Shown here piece by piece: positions 46,507-56,014 of a stretch of 64,000 nt of DNA. How positions within the stretch are numbered: the first letter of the stretch is position 1; each line of letters opens with the position of its first letter. The notes beneath the pieces are model-generated. The model was not told the DNA's origin and did no database searches. It saw only the letters and a list, made by a program, of their open reading frames with translations. Both the position numbers and the translations under genes were made by a program. This DNA comes from Catenovulum adriaticum (lineage in GTDB: Bacteria > Pseudomonadota > Gammaproteobacteria > Enterobacterales > Alteromonadaceae): positions 1,178,001-1,242,000 of the forward strand of contig NZ_CP109965.1 of NCBI RefSeq assembly GCF_026725475.1, in the 5' to 3' direction.

Positions 46507-48010
46507 TTAGAAAGGTCACTGTTATTAGATGACCTGAGTTTTCCCGTTCACTGCCACACAGGCAGCTTAGAAAACGCTTGCAAGTGATTTTGAGCGGTTT
46601 GTAATGTTCACTGCCACACAGGCAGCTTAGAAATGAAAAGCCGAGTGAATTTAATCAAAATAAATGTTCACTGCCACACAGGCAGCTTAGAAAGTTCCAA
46701 CTCGAGTACGGTATCGGCATTGTAGGTTCACTGCCACACAGGCAGCTTAGAAATAATGCGCACCCTTACGGTCAGTATTGCGCAAGTTCACTGCCACACA
46801 GGCAGCTTAGAAACAGGCGCAAAAAACCGCGCAGCGATTAGGCAAGTTCACTGCCACACAGGCAGCTTAGAAAAACAGTAAATAAAGCACATTTTTCTCG
46901 GTTGTGTTCACTGCCACACAGGCAGCTTAGAAACAACAATAGCATGATTAAATTGATTAGCTCCGAGTTCACTGCCACACAGGCAGCTTAGAAAGCCGTG
47001 GCCCACGTACATGGGGGTGCTTGTGGGTTCACTGCCACACAGGCAGCTTAGAAAGTCCGGAAATGTACCGTCAAATGTTTTAGTATGTTCACTGCCACAC
47101 AGGCAGCTTAGAAAATCATCAATAAACGCCCACGACTCTGGCGCTGGTTCACTGCCACACAGGCAGCTTAGAAATGGAAGTAAAAGCAGCTCAAAACACA
47201 GAAAAAGTTCACTGCCACACAGGCAGCTTAGAAAATACCGAAGGGCACACATGCTTGATTGATGTAGTTCACTGCCACACAGGCAGCTTAGAAAACCATA
47301 GCCAAATCATCGGACAAAGGCGCAGGGTTCACTGCCACACAGGCAGCTTAGAAACATAGTTGGGCGCTTGGTTAGCTTATTAGAAAGTTAATGCCGCCCA
47401 GGCAGCTTAGAAACTACTTTAAACGCAGGCCACGAATATTAAGCCGTTAACTGCCGCCCAGGCAGCTTAGAAAATCGCCGCTTTTAATACTTCGTCTAAT
47501 CTGTCGTTAACTGCCGCCCAGGCAGCTTAGAAAGGTTGGTATGCCGCGAACTTGGCCGGGTCGTTGTTAACTGCCGCCCAGGCAGCTTAGAAACGTGTAA
47601 AACAAGAAGAAAACTTAGGCACAAAGTTAACTGCCGCCCAGGCAGCTTAGAAATACGGATTTAGGTACGATATTTCTATCTTGGGGTTAACTGCCGCCCA
47701 GGCAGCTTAGAAATATTCGTCATATTTCAATGAAGTCTGATAAATGTTAACTGCCGCCCAGGCAGCTTAGAAACCGCCGAGCGGCAATGAAACTAAAACT
47801 GAATCGTTAACTGCCGCCCAGGCAGCTTAGAAAGTTCGCATACACTCAGGCGGCGGCAATGTAATGTTAACTGCCGCACAGGCAGCTTAGAAATATATAA
47901 ATCGATTCGCCAGGTTTGTATTCTTGTTAACTGCCGCACAGGCAGCTCAGAAATGCGGCAACCGCACCAATACCTGTAACTACGCGTTCACTGCCGAACA
48001 GGCAGCTTAG
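46507..48010 (+). CRISPR. Type I-F CRISPR array, leader-distal part with repeat variants
   Basis: It begins with TTAGAAA, the tail of the repeat split by the IS, and a 32-nt spacer. Then follow 14 repeats of the main type (46546-47327), with one 33-nt spacer after 46906. Next come eight variant repeats GTTAACTGCC-GCCCA (47387-47806, the first a base short), two of GTTAACTGCC-GCACA (47866, 47926) and a terminal GTTCACTGCC-GAACA (47986) whose tail changes from AGAAA to AGGTGA. The hairpin stem is kept in all. Together with the proximal part the array has about 51 repeats and 50 spacers. Confidence 0.96.
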
Positions 48011-48212
48011 GTGACGACTGACCGAAACGAAGTTTCGCAGCAGGAGGAAGTGAGGTCATGGATGGCCGATGTAACCGAGCTCCATGGAAGGATTTTTACA
48101 CCTCAGTTTGTTTGAAGTTCGGTTCACTGCCGAACAGGCAGCTTAGGTGACGACTGACCGAAACGAAGTTTCGCAGCAGGAGGAAGTGAGGTCATGGATG
48201 ACCGATGTGACC
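47986..48212 (+). repeat. Two copies of a repeat-hairpin/structured-module unit at the array end
   Basis: Copies at 47986-48076 and 48122-48212 agree at 89 of 91 positions. Each starts with the CRISPR-like hairpin CTGCC-GAACA-GGCAG and continues with hairpin CGAAAC-GAA-GTTTCG, an AGGAGG Shine-Dalgarno-like motif, and GGTCATGG(A/G)... In the second copy GGTCAT-GG-ATGACC is a perfect palindrome; in the first it is one base off. Each AGGAGG is followed 10 nt later by an ATG opening a very short frame. Whether this is a dispersed element, an RNA or array debris cannot be told here. Confidence 0.75.
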
Positions 48213-48489
48213 AGGCTTCAGAGATGAGTATATTTAGCCTATTTTGACTGTAAACTCACCCCCAATATTTATAAAGCCTATACTGCTTAACCCCGACACC
48301 TGCCTTAAATCATTATCAGTTTCAAAACTCTCGCCTCTATTCTTGTTAATATATTGTTTATATTGGTTACCATGAAGATTTATAAAATTTACCATATTGT
48401 AAATAATGCAAGTTTTGTATCTAATAACTTGGTAATCTGTGTTTTATGTCTAATGTTTACAATTTTAATAAAAGAGAAAAGGGCATTGT

Positions 48490-50088
48490 ATGAAACCTTT
48501 CAAAGCTTTACTGACTGCCGGTCTAAGTTTGTGTTGTTTGTTGGCGAGTGCTGTTGCGGCGTCTGATAAAAAGATGAATATTTTATTTATTATGAGTGAC
48601 GATCACGCCGCGCATGCGGTGGGTGCTTATGGCGGCCGTTTAGCAAAACTAAACCCAACACCCCAGATAGATGCGCTGGCCAAGCAAGGCATTTTATTTA
48701 ACAATGTTTTTGTAACCAACTCTATTTGTGCACCTAGCCGAGCGAGCATATTAACGGGCCAATATAGCCAGCAAAACGGGGTATTAGATTTAACCGGAGC
48801 CTTGCCCGAAAAACAGCAATATTTGCCACAGTTAATGAAAAACGCTGGTTATCAAACCGCAATTATTGGTAAATGGCACTTAAAATCTGAGCCTGCCGCA
48901 TTTGATTACTACCAAGTATTAAAACTGCAAGGAAAATACTTTAATCCTGAGTTTAGAGTACGAGGCGATAAATCTTGGCCACAAAATTTAACTCAATACC
49001 CAGGTCATTCATCCGATGTGATCACCGATATCAGCATAGATTGGTTAAAAAACCGAAAATCGGATAAGCCTTTTTTCTTGATGCATCAATTTAAAGCGCC
49101 GCACTATGCGTTTGAATACGCTCCTCGCTATGAAGATTATTTAGCCGATACAGAGATACCCGAGCCGGTCGATTTACACCAGTGGCACCCCAAATTTGGT
49201 TCTAAAGCCACCCGAGGTGAAAACGATACTCTGGTTGACCAAATTGGCTCTTCAATATCTAAACGTAATCCACGCCGAAATTTAGGGCAAGACTTTAACA
49301 TAAGCCCAGAGCTTAATGATGTTGCTTATACTAAAGCCACTTATCAGCAATATTTAAAAGCCTATTTAAGATGTGTGCGCGGGATAGACGATAATATTTC
49401 ACGGTTAATTCAAACCCTTAAAGATACCGGACAGTATGAAAATACCATTGTTATTTATACCGCCGACCAAGGCATGATGTTGGGTGAACATGATTACCAA
49501 GACAAGCGCTGGATGTTTGAGCCGTCTATTAAAATGCCTTTTGTTGTGTTTGATCCGCGTATGCAATCGGCTGGGCAGCGCTCTGATCTTATTATTAATA
49601 ATACGGATTTTGCACCTACTATATTAGATATTGCTGGCGTAAAAACGCCTGAGTACATGCAAGGCCGAAGCTTTGCGTCTACTTTAAACAATATCACCCC
49701 AGCTAACTGGCGCACCGCAAGTTATTACCGTTATTGGTCGCATCGAAAATATCATGATGTGCCGGCACATTTTGGGTTACGCAGTCAACATTACAAACTG
49801 ATTTACTATTATGGCGCTAACTTTTTACAGCCCTCAGCACCGTTTTATCAGCCCGGCTGGGTTAAAAAAACAGGCCAAAACCCTAACCAAGCAAAAACAC
49901 CTACCGCATGGGAATTATACGATTTAACTAAGGACCCTAACGAGTTAGTTAATCAATATAACAACCCAGATTACGCCCAAGTGGTCGCCGAGCTTAAACA
50001 CGAATTGTTAAGACAGCGAGAAAAATATCAAGAAACAGATGTCAATTTTCCACATTTAGACAAGATTATTAAAAAGCACTGGCATTAA
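48490..50088 (+). CDS. Type I sulfatase (S1 family), secreted
   Basis: 532 residues with a signal peptide (LLTAGLSLCCLLASAVAAS). The formylglycine motif CAPSR (about residues 78-82) is followed by ILTGQYSQQNG; metal ligands occur in FIMSDDHAAHAVGAYGG and in YTADQGMMLGEHDY. It needs a formylglycine-generating enzyme, not found in the window. A 19-nt gap to the GH86 gene suggests an operon, so the substrate is probably a sulfated agar or porphyran oligosaccharide. The 277 nt upstream, back to the CRISPR end, show no gene. Confidence 0.9.
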   Translation: MKPFKALLTAGLSLCCLLASAVAASDKKMNILFIMSDDHAAHAVGAYGGRLAKLNPTPQIDALAKQGILFNNVFVTNSICAPSRASILTGQYSQQNGVLDLTGALPEKQQYLPQLMKNAGYQTAIIGKWHLKSEPAAFDYYQVLKLQGKYFNPEFRVRGDKSWPQNLTQYPGHSSDVITDISIDWLKNRKSDKPFFLMHQFKAPHYAFEYAPRYEDYLADTEIPEPVDLHQWHPKFGSKATRGENDTLVDQIGSSISKRNPRRNLGQDFNISPELNDVAYTKATYQQYLKAYLRCVRGIDDNISRLIQTLKDTGQYENTIVIYTADQGMMLGEHDYQDKRWMFEPSIKMPFVVFDPRMQSAGQRSDLIINNTDFAPTILDIAGVKTPEYMQGRSFASTLNNITPANWRTASYYRYWSHRKYHDVPAHFGLRSQHYKLIYYYGANFLQPSAPFYQPGWVKKTGQNPNQAKTPTAWELYDLTKDPNELVNQYNNPDYAQVVAELKHELLRQREKYQETDVNFPHLDKIIKKHWH

Positions 50089-50107
50089 TAATAGAGAGCA
50101 AAAAATA

Positions 50108-52171
50108 ATGAAACGAGTTAATTTTAAATTTAAAGTTGCTTATCTGGCGATTTTAAGCGCGCCATTGGTATTGCAGGCTAACTTGCATGCGGCTGACCCG
50201 GTTAAAATTTCAGTCAATGCTAATATGCAACATGCGGTAGGGGGTGTAGCCGAGTTAGATCGCAGTAAATATATTACGTTGCATAGTTTTATTAACGATT
50301 CTAATTGGGGGAATAGCGATGGTAGCAAAGGGTTGTCGGCTGAAGATGCAACATTAAGAGATCAGTTTTTAAATGAATATGATGTGTATTTAGGGCGAGA
50401 TAATGGGGCTTACCCGTGGCATCTTAACCGACTAAAAAAATCATCAAAAAACGGTGAAATATCTTTAAAGCAGGTGCAAAAGTTTGGCCAGCAGGATAAA
50501 CAAAACTATGCATCTTTTTATAACACCGACCCAGTAGCCGTTGCCGCATTAGAAAAACGCACTGTTAATATGATGCGGGGCGGTCAGCCCGTTATGTACC
50601 CACATTTAGAATATCAGTTTCCGTGTGCGGTAAAAAAGTGCAGCCAATATAATACTTGGATAAAAGATTTTGATGAGCTGGCAAAATTTTATGCAACTAA
50701 CTTAACCTATTCTTATGGGCAGGGCGGCAAAACGGGCGAACCTAAACCCGCTTATATAGAGGTAATGAACGAGCCCATTTTATTTGCAGCAAAACATAGG
50801 GCTACGGCTAAATCTATTTCAGAATTACATGTAAAAGTGGCGCGCGAAATTAAAAAAGCGCACCCAGAAGTTAAAGTTGGCGGTTACACCGCGGCTTGGC
50901 CGGGGATAGAAGAGCGGGATTTTGCCACCTTTGATGAACGCTGGAAGGTATTTATTGATACTGCAGGTAAAGATATGGATTTTTATTCAATCCATATTTA
51001 TGACAGTTATCGCGGAAAAAAAGAAGCCTACCGCGCCGGTGCTAATGCCGAAGCTATTTTAGACATGTTAGATCAATATAGTTTGCTGGCAACGGGTACT
51101 CGTAAACCTTGGGTAATTTCTGAATATGGGTACTTTACGCCTAACTCGATTGAGCGCGGCGAAATAAAAAATGCAGGTTATTCTAAAAAACTTGATTGGT
51201 TTAATATTCGCTCTTTTTCGTCGATGATGATGGGGTTTTTAGAGCGCCCTGATCAAATTGCAGTGTCTATGCCGTTTCATATTAATAAAGCACTTTGGTA
51301 CAACTCGCAAAATGGTGGCGTTGACTCGGACGGAAAAAGATACAGCACGCGGCTATTTGTGATGGAAGAAGAGCTGAGCGGCAAAAAACATGTTCACGAA
51401 AAAGCAGATTCTAAATGGGTGTATTCTGATATTGTTAAATGGTATCAGTTGTGGTCGGATGTTAAAGGGACCCGCGTTGATAGCTTTGCAAACGAAATTG
51501 ATATGCAAGTGGATGCGTATGTAGATAGCAACAAGCTACATTTAATCGTTAATAACATGGAACATAGTGAGCAGCCATTGCAATTGGATTTGGCTGGTAC
51601 TTATGGCAATAAAATTAATAAAATCAGTAGCAAACATTTGTATTGGCATCCAGAACAACAAAGCTCAGTGCTAGATGTTAAAACATTAAAAACGGATGAA
51701 AAATCTTTTTCAATTGCGCCAGAAGCAACTCGCATTATCACCTTTGAATTTGCTAAAACCTTAAAAATTGATCAACAGTTAGATGAGCATAAATATTATG
51801 CCGCCGATAAAAACAGTTTTCGTCAAGCTATTAAAGCCAATCAACCGATAGCATTTAACGTTAATCAGGTTGAAAAAGGTCAACATGGCGAAGCAATGTT
51901 AAGGCTTGGAGTGGGGCGCAAGCATCATTTAAGTTTAACCCCGCAAGTTAAGATTAATGGTGTTGCACTTAAGGTACCAACCGATTTACGTGGCCATTAT
52001 GAAAATAAACCCCGTAAAGACTTTTTTGGTATTTTAGAAATACCTGTGCCTTTTTCGGCAGTGGCAGAAACGAACAATATTGAAGTTGTTTTTCCAGACA
52101 ACGGCGGAACCGCCACCACCGCAGTGCTACAAGTTTTTAATATGACTCAAGCCGTTAAACGCCCACAATAA
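50108..52171 (+). CDS. GH86-like beta-agarase/beta-porphyranase
   Basis: 687 residues with a signal peptide (AYLAILSAPLVLQANLHA). The (beta/alpha)8 catalytic domain includes FLNEYDVYLGRDNGAYPW, acid/base Glu in AYIEVMNEPILF (about residue 222), DFYSIHIYDSYRG, and nucleophile Glu in KPWVISEYGYF (about residue 343). A C-terminal beta-sandwich region follows (from about 460). GH86 enzymes cut beta-1,4 bonds in agarose or porphyran. The sulfatase partner leans towards porphyran. Assignment by motif recall; other clan GH-A families are less likely. Confidence 0.8.
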   Translation: MKRVNFKFKVAYLAILSAPLVLQANLHAADPVKISVNANMQHAVGGVAELDRSKYITLHSFINDSNWGNSDGSKGLSAEDATLRDQFLNEYDVYLGRDNGAYPWHLNRLKKSSKNGEISLKQVQKFGQQDKQNYASFYNTDPVAVAALEKRTVNMMRGGQPVMYPHLEYQFPCAVKKCSQYNTWIKDFDELAKFYATNLTYSYGQGGKTGEPKPAYIEVMNEPILFAAKHRATAKSISELHVKVAREIKKAHPEVKVGGYTAAWPGIEERDFATFDERWKVFIDTAGKDMDFYSIHIYDSYRGKKEAYRAGANAEAILDMLDQYSLLATGTRKPWVISEYGYFTPNSIERGEIKNAGYSKKLDWFNIRSFSSMMMGFLERPDQIAVSMPFHINKALWYNSQNGGVDSDGKRYSTRLFVMEEELSGKKHVHEKADSKWVYSDIVKWYQLWSDVKGTRVDSFANEIDMQVDAYVDSNKLHLIVNNMEHSEQPLQLDLAGTYGNKINKISSKHLYWHPEQQSSVLDVKTLKTDEKSFSIAPEATRIITFEFAKTLKIDQQLDEHKYYAADKNSFRQAIKANQPIAFNVNQVEKGQHGEAMLRLGVGRKHHLSLTPQVKINGVALKVPTDLRGHYENKPRKDFFGILEIPVPFSAVAETNNIEVVFPDNGGTATTAVLQVFNMTQAVKRPQ

Positions 52172-52768
52172 ATTGGGCGCGGCAGTGCGTTTAAGGTTTT
52201 ATAACGTGCTGCTGCAATTTATAATCTTTCTAGTTTATCGCTTACTATTCTCTTCATTTTTATCGTTTTTACTTATATTTTTAGGTTTTTCAACCTAGCT
52301 TTTGCGTTTGCCAAACCATATTTACCGTTACCGTTTTACTTTTTAAGGAAAATTTTAAGGTAAATTTTAGTAACATTGAAAGTAAAGGTTTAGGTAAGGG
52401 TGTTGTTAATTTGACATTCCGGTTATAGATTACTGCGTAGCATTGGCTGATATCATCATATCCGTGTAATGCAGCCAAAATGGGCGGATCTAAAGGTGGG
52501 GGGAGCTGGTGATTAGCGTTAGCCCGTAACATGATACGGCTAACTCCTTTGGCTAAAATAGCTTTTTATTTTTGTACACCTGACAGGCTATATAACTTTC
52601 ATATTTTTTATTTTCATACGTGTTTTTGCATCGGTTTTAAAGGCATTCGATTTAATTAAATGGGTGTCAAATTAGCTTCATTTAAGTGTCATGATTGCGT
52701 CCCATTTGATGTTTATTGTTTGGGCATAATTATTTTTAGTTGCCAAAAGACATCCACATGGAGTACGT
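52172..52768. other. Long intergenic region
   Basis: About 600 nt. A minus-strand frame (52290-52532, 80 codons) has no recognisable motif or ribosome site and is not called. The region carries inverted segments such as AATTTTAAGGTAAATTTTA but no convincing terminator for the GH86 gene. The 5'-nucleotidase promoter must lie at its right end. Confidence 0.5.
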
Positions 52769-54697
52769 ATGAAAAACCGATTCAAAGTCAGTTTAGTGAG
52801 TGCGGCTTACACTGCTTTATTAGCAGGTTGCAATCTTGACATTAATGATAACGACGACGATAACCAAAATAACCAAGCTAAAGCGATTGATGTTACTATT
52901 TTGCATATGAACGATCATCATTCGCACATTGCGGCAGATTCGTTTGATTTTGATGTGTCTACTTTAAGTTTGTCAGCGAAAGCTGAAAACGACGCTGCAA
53001 TAAACGAAGTTGAAGTCACTTATGGTGGTTTTCCAATGTTAGTGAGTTTGTTTGAGCAAGAAGCGGCTAACCATAAAAATGTTTTAAAATTGCACTCGGG
53101 TGATGCTATTACCGGTACTTTATATTACAGCTTATATAAAGGCGAAGCCGATGCAGCAATGATGAATCAAGTCTGTTTTGATGCCTTTGCTTTAGGTAAT
53201 CACGAGTTTGACGATGGTGATTCTGGCTTAGCCAACTTTTTAGATGAATTGAGTTCAGGCAGCTGTGAGACACCTGTTTTAGCTGCAAACGTATCACCAG
53301 CAGATGATTCAGCCATTAAAGCGGGTTATATTCAGCCTTATACCATTATCAAAAAAGAAGGCGAAAAAATTGGTATTGTTGGTATAGATATCGCGGGTAA
53401 AACCAAAAATTCTTCTCAGCCTGATGATGGCACTGTATTTTTGGATGAAACCACTACCGCACAGCAATATATTGATGAATTAACTGATATGGGTGTGAAT
53501 AAAATTATTTTGTTAACGCACTATCAGTATGAAAATGATTTAGCCATGGTCGCTAATTTAGAAGGGGTAGATGTGGTTGTGGGTGGTGACTCACACACAT
53601 TATTGGGCGATTCTACTTTTTCTGATTTAGGATTTAATCCAGTAGGCCAATACCCAACTCGAGTAACAGATAAAATGGGCAATCAAGTTTGTGTGGTCCA
53701 AGCTTGGGAATATGCGCATATTATGGGTAAATTAGACGTAAGTTTTGACAAAGCAGGTCATGTTGTTTCTTGTCAGGGCGAACCTTTGATGCCGGTTAGC
53801 GATCAATTTGCCTACGAATTTAGCGACAGCGAAACGCGCGAGCTAAGCGAACAAGACAAAATGCTTGTTAGCCAAGCCTTAACACAACATTCTGAAGTGG
53901 TTGTAACACAAGCAGATACCGCTACCAGCACGTTAATTGCCGATTATGATCAACAAGTAAACGAATTAACCCAACAAGTGATTGGTACAGTTGCAACCGA
54001 TTTATGTTTAGACCGTTTCCCTGGTCAAGCACGTTCTACTTTGTGTGACGCAACCGCAACTTACGAATATGGCAGTGATATTTCTAATGTGGTGGCTAAA
54101 GCCTTTATGATGGTAACGCCAACGGCTGATATTGGTATTCAAAACGCAGGTGGTGTGCGAGTTGATGTGGCAGCTGGCGATTTTACAATTGCCGATGCTT
54201 TTACCTTATTACCTTTTTCAAATACTTTAGTTACATTAGAAATGACAGGTCAGCAAATTGTTGATGTGTTAGAAGATGCACTAGCCAATACATTAGATAA
54301 TGAGGGCTCAACGGGTTCTTATCCGTATGCTTCTGGTTTGCGTTTTAATGTAGATGCGTCTGCAGCTAAAGGTAGCCGAGTGAGCAATGTTGAAGTTAAT
54401 CCGCGTGTAGCAGCGAGCTGGACGACAATTGATTTAAACACAACTTATACCGTGGTCACCAATGATTTTATTGCAAGCGGACAAGACGGTTATGCCACTT
54501 TTGGTACTGTGTTTAACTCAGGTGATTATGTAGATACTTACACTGAATACGCGCAAGGTTTAATTGACTATGCTGAAATGTTATCAGAGGACAACATGAC
54601 AATAGATAAATTGCCTGCCGAGGAATATTCAACCCAAAACTATATCGGACGTGATGCATGTAATCACAGTACAGATACCGATTGCACAGGGTACTAA
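52769..54697 (+). CDS. 5'-nucleotidase/2',3'-cyclic phosphodiesterase family lipoprotein
   Basis: 642 residues. Lipobox LLAGC at about residues 17-21, followed by an Asp/Asn-rich spacer. The metallophosphatase domain has ILHMNDHHSH, LHSGDAITGTLYYSLYKG, ALGNHEFDDGD and LLTHYQYEND. The C-terminal 5'-nucleotidase domain has IQNAGGVRVDVAAG, LVTLEMTGQQI and YPYASGLRFNVD. It dephosphorylates nucleotides at the cell surface for nucleoside and phosphate salvage. The Cys pairs at about 460-475 may form a disulfide. Confidence 0.92.
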   Translation: MKNRFKVSLVSAAYTALLAGCNLDINDNDDDNQNNQAKAIDVTILHMNDHHSHIAADSFDFDVSTLSLSAKAENDAAINEVEVTYGGFPMLVSLFEQEAANHKNVLKLHSGDAITGTLYYSLYKGEADAAMMNQVCFDAFALGNHEFDDGDSGLANFLDELSSGSCETPVLAANVSPADDSAIKAGYIQPYTIIKKEGEKIGIVGIDIAGKTKNSSQPDDGTVFLDETTTAQQYIDELTDMGVNKIILLTHYQYENDLAMVANLEGVDVVVGGDSHTLLGDSTFSDLGFNPVGQYPTRVTDKMGNQVCVVQAWEYAHIMGKLDVSFDKAGHVVSCQGEPLMPVSDQFAYEFSDSETRELSEQDKMLVSQALTQHSEVVVTQADTATSTLIADYDQQVNELTQQVIGTVATDLCLDRFPGQARSTLCDATATYEYGSDISNVVAKAFMMVTPTADIGIQNAGGVRVDVAAGDFTIADAFTLLPFSNTLVTLEMTGQQIVDVLEDALANTLDNEGSTGSYPYASGLRFNVDASAAKGSRVSNVEVNPRVAASWTTIDLNTTYTVVTNDFIASGQDGYATFGTVFNSGDYVDTYTEYAQGLIDYAEMLSEDNMTIDKLPAEEYSTQNYIGRDACNHSTDTDCTGY

Positions 54698-54783
54698 TTA
54701 CCAAGTATTAAGTGTTAGCTAGCTTAAATTACTAACATAAAATACTAATATAAAGTACTAGCTTAAATTAGCTAAACATTTTT

Positions 54784-54815
54784 AAAACGGCCAGTTATAT
54801 GACTGGCCGTTTTTG
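54784..54815 (+). terminator. Terminator after the 5'-nucleotidase gene
   Basis: Perfect arms AAAACGGCCAGT / ACTGGCCGTTTT with a TATATG loop and T-run, 90 nt after the stop codon. Confidence 0.88.
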
Positions 54816-54982
54816 TTTGTTTACAATAATGTTGTTTAAGATAATGCAGGGCAAAATTATAGTTGAAAATTTTTCACACGAACTAGCGAAGTGGAGCAAG
54901 TGAAGCCGCTGCCAGATAAGCTTGTTATCGCGTTATTTAAGTAAATTTGTTAGGATCTGCGCTCCGTATTACTGGAGGAATA

Positions 54983-56014
54983 ATGAAGTTATTGTATTGG
55001 TTAGATGAATGGTTGGCTTTAGCCGAAGATAAACGGCAAGCAAGTTTGCCTATTTTAGGCAATGATTTACTAGACGATGTGTTTGTTAAGTATCATTTTG
55101 TTGACCCCGATAAACCTTTACTTTTTACGTTTTCACCAGCAGGCACCAACGTGCAAGCGCAAGATTTACATGCTGATTTTTCACCTTGGGGCTATCATTT
55201 AGCCCAAAAACAAAAAGTGAATATTATTGCTTTTCAGCATTTGGGCAAAAGTAATTGGTTTCGCAGCCGAAATTTAATTTTTTTCCTTGAGCAACTATCT
55301 ACTTTATTAACGCCTTTTAGCTGCAAATTAGGTTATGGTTTAAGCCGAGGCGGGTTTGCCGTTGGCGCGTTTGCTCAATTACTGAAACTCGATCAAGTAT
55401 TATTGTTTCATCCGGTTAGTACAAAAAATAAAAATATAGTACCTTGGGACGATAGAAGCAGCACTGATTTAGCTCAACAATTTGATTGGGACAGTGATTA
55501 CCACGATTTAAATTTGGGCAAGGCTAAAGGCTATATTATTTACGATCCCACTAATCATATTGATCGTTTGCATGCTAAACGTTACCCAGAACTTACGCAT
55601 TTAAGAGTATTTGGAATGGGGCATGGCACTCACGCAAGTTATTTAAATAAATTTGGCTTTTATAAACAAGTTGCGGTCGATTTTATTAATAACCAGCAAA
55701 TTGATATTGCTCAATTTCGTCAGCAAACCAGAACATTAAGGCTGAAAGAAGATTATTATCAATCGCTGAATAAAGCCAATGTGAACTCTGCACACCGCTT
55801 AGGTTTGCTCAGTAAAGCACATCGTATTTTAATTGATGAAAAAGAAGCGCATGTGCAAGAACATCAAGCAAAAATAGATATTCAACCCTTAATTGATATT
55901 GCGATTAAGCATCAGGATAAACACCCTCAAGACGCGGTTCAACTACTTGAAACCGCCCAGCAATTAGTACCAGATGATCCTTTGGTTGAGCACAAACTCA
56001 AACAATTAAGCTAG
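54983..56014 (+). CDS. Alpha/beta-hydrolase-like protein of unknown function
   Basis: About 343 residues; a strong GGAGG just before the ATG at 54983 decides the start over an in-frame codon 12 codons upstream. The central part looks like an alpha/beta-hydrolase: TFSPAGTNVQAQ, nucleophile-elbow-like GYGLSRGGFAVGAF (Ser about 135), YIIYDPTNHID and a final GMGHGTHASY that could hold the catalytic His. The C-terminal ~80 residues resemble a tetratricopeptide-type helical tail (AVQLLETAQQLVPDDPLVEHKL). No signal peptide. I do not recognise the family or substrate. Confidence 0.7.
   Translation: MKLLYWLDEWLALAEDKRQASLPILGNDLLDDVFVKYHFVDPDKPLLFTFSPAGTNVQAQDLHADFSPWGYHLAQKQKVNIIAFQHLGKSNWFRSRNLIFFLEQLSTLLTPFSCKLGYGLSRGGFAVGAFAQLLKLDQVLLFHPVSTKNKNIVPWDDRSSTDLAQQFDWDSDYHDLNLGKAKGYIIYDPTNHIDRLHAKRYPELTHLRVFGMGHGTHASYLNKFGFYKQVAVDFINNQQIDIAQFRQQTRTLRLKEDYYQSLNKANVNSAHRLGLLSKAHRILIDEKEAHVQEHQAKIDIQPLIDIAIKHQDKHPQDAVQLLETAQQLVPDDPLVEHKLKQLS

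Noticed and set aside
46908..47359. Further repetitive open frames on both strands
   Set aside because: Same cause: CRISPR repeats of the distal half of the array.
47954..48150. CreA-like RNA guide paired with a toxin (CreTA)
   Set aside because: Distance between the degenerate repeats (108 nt between hairpin units) is too long for a pseudo-spacer and no toxin-like small gene was found nearby; kept only as an analogy.
52290..52532. Minus-strand frame of 80 codons after the GH86 gene
   Set aside because: No motif, no ribosome site and low-complexity Pro-rich start; could not be supported as a gene.
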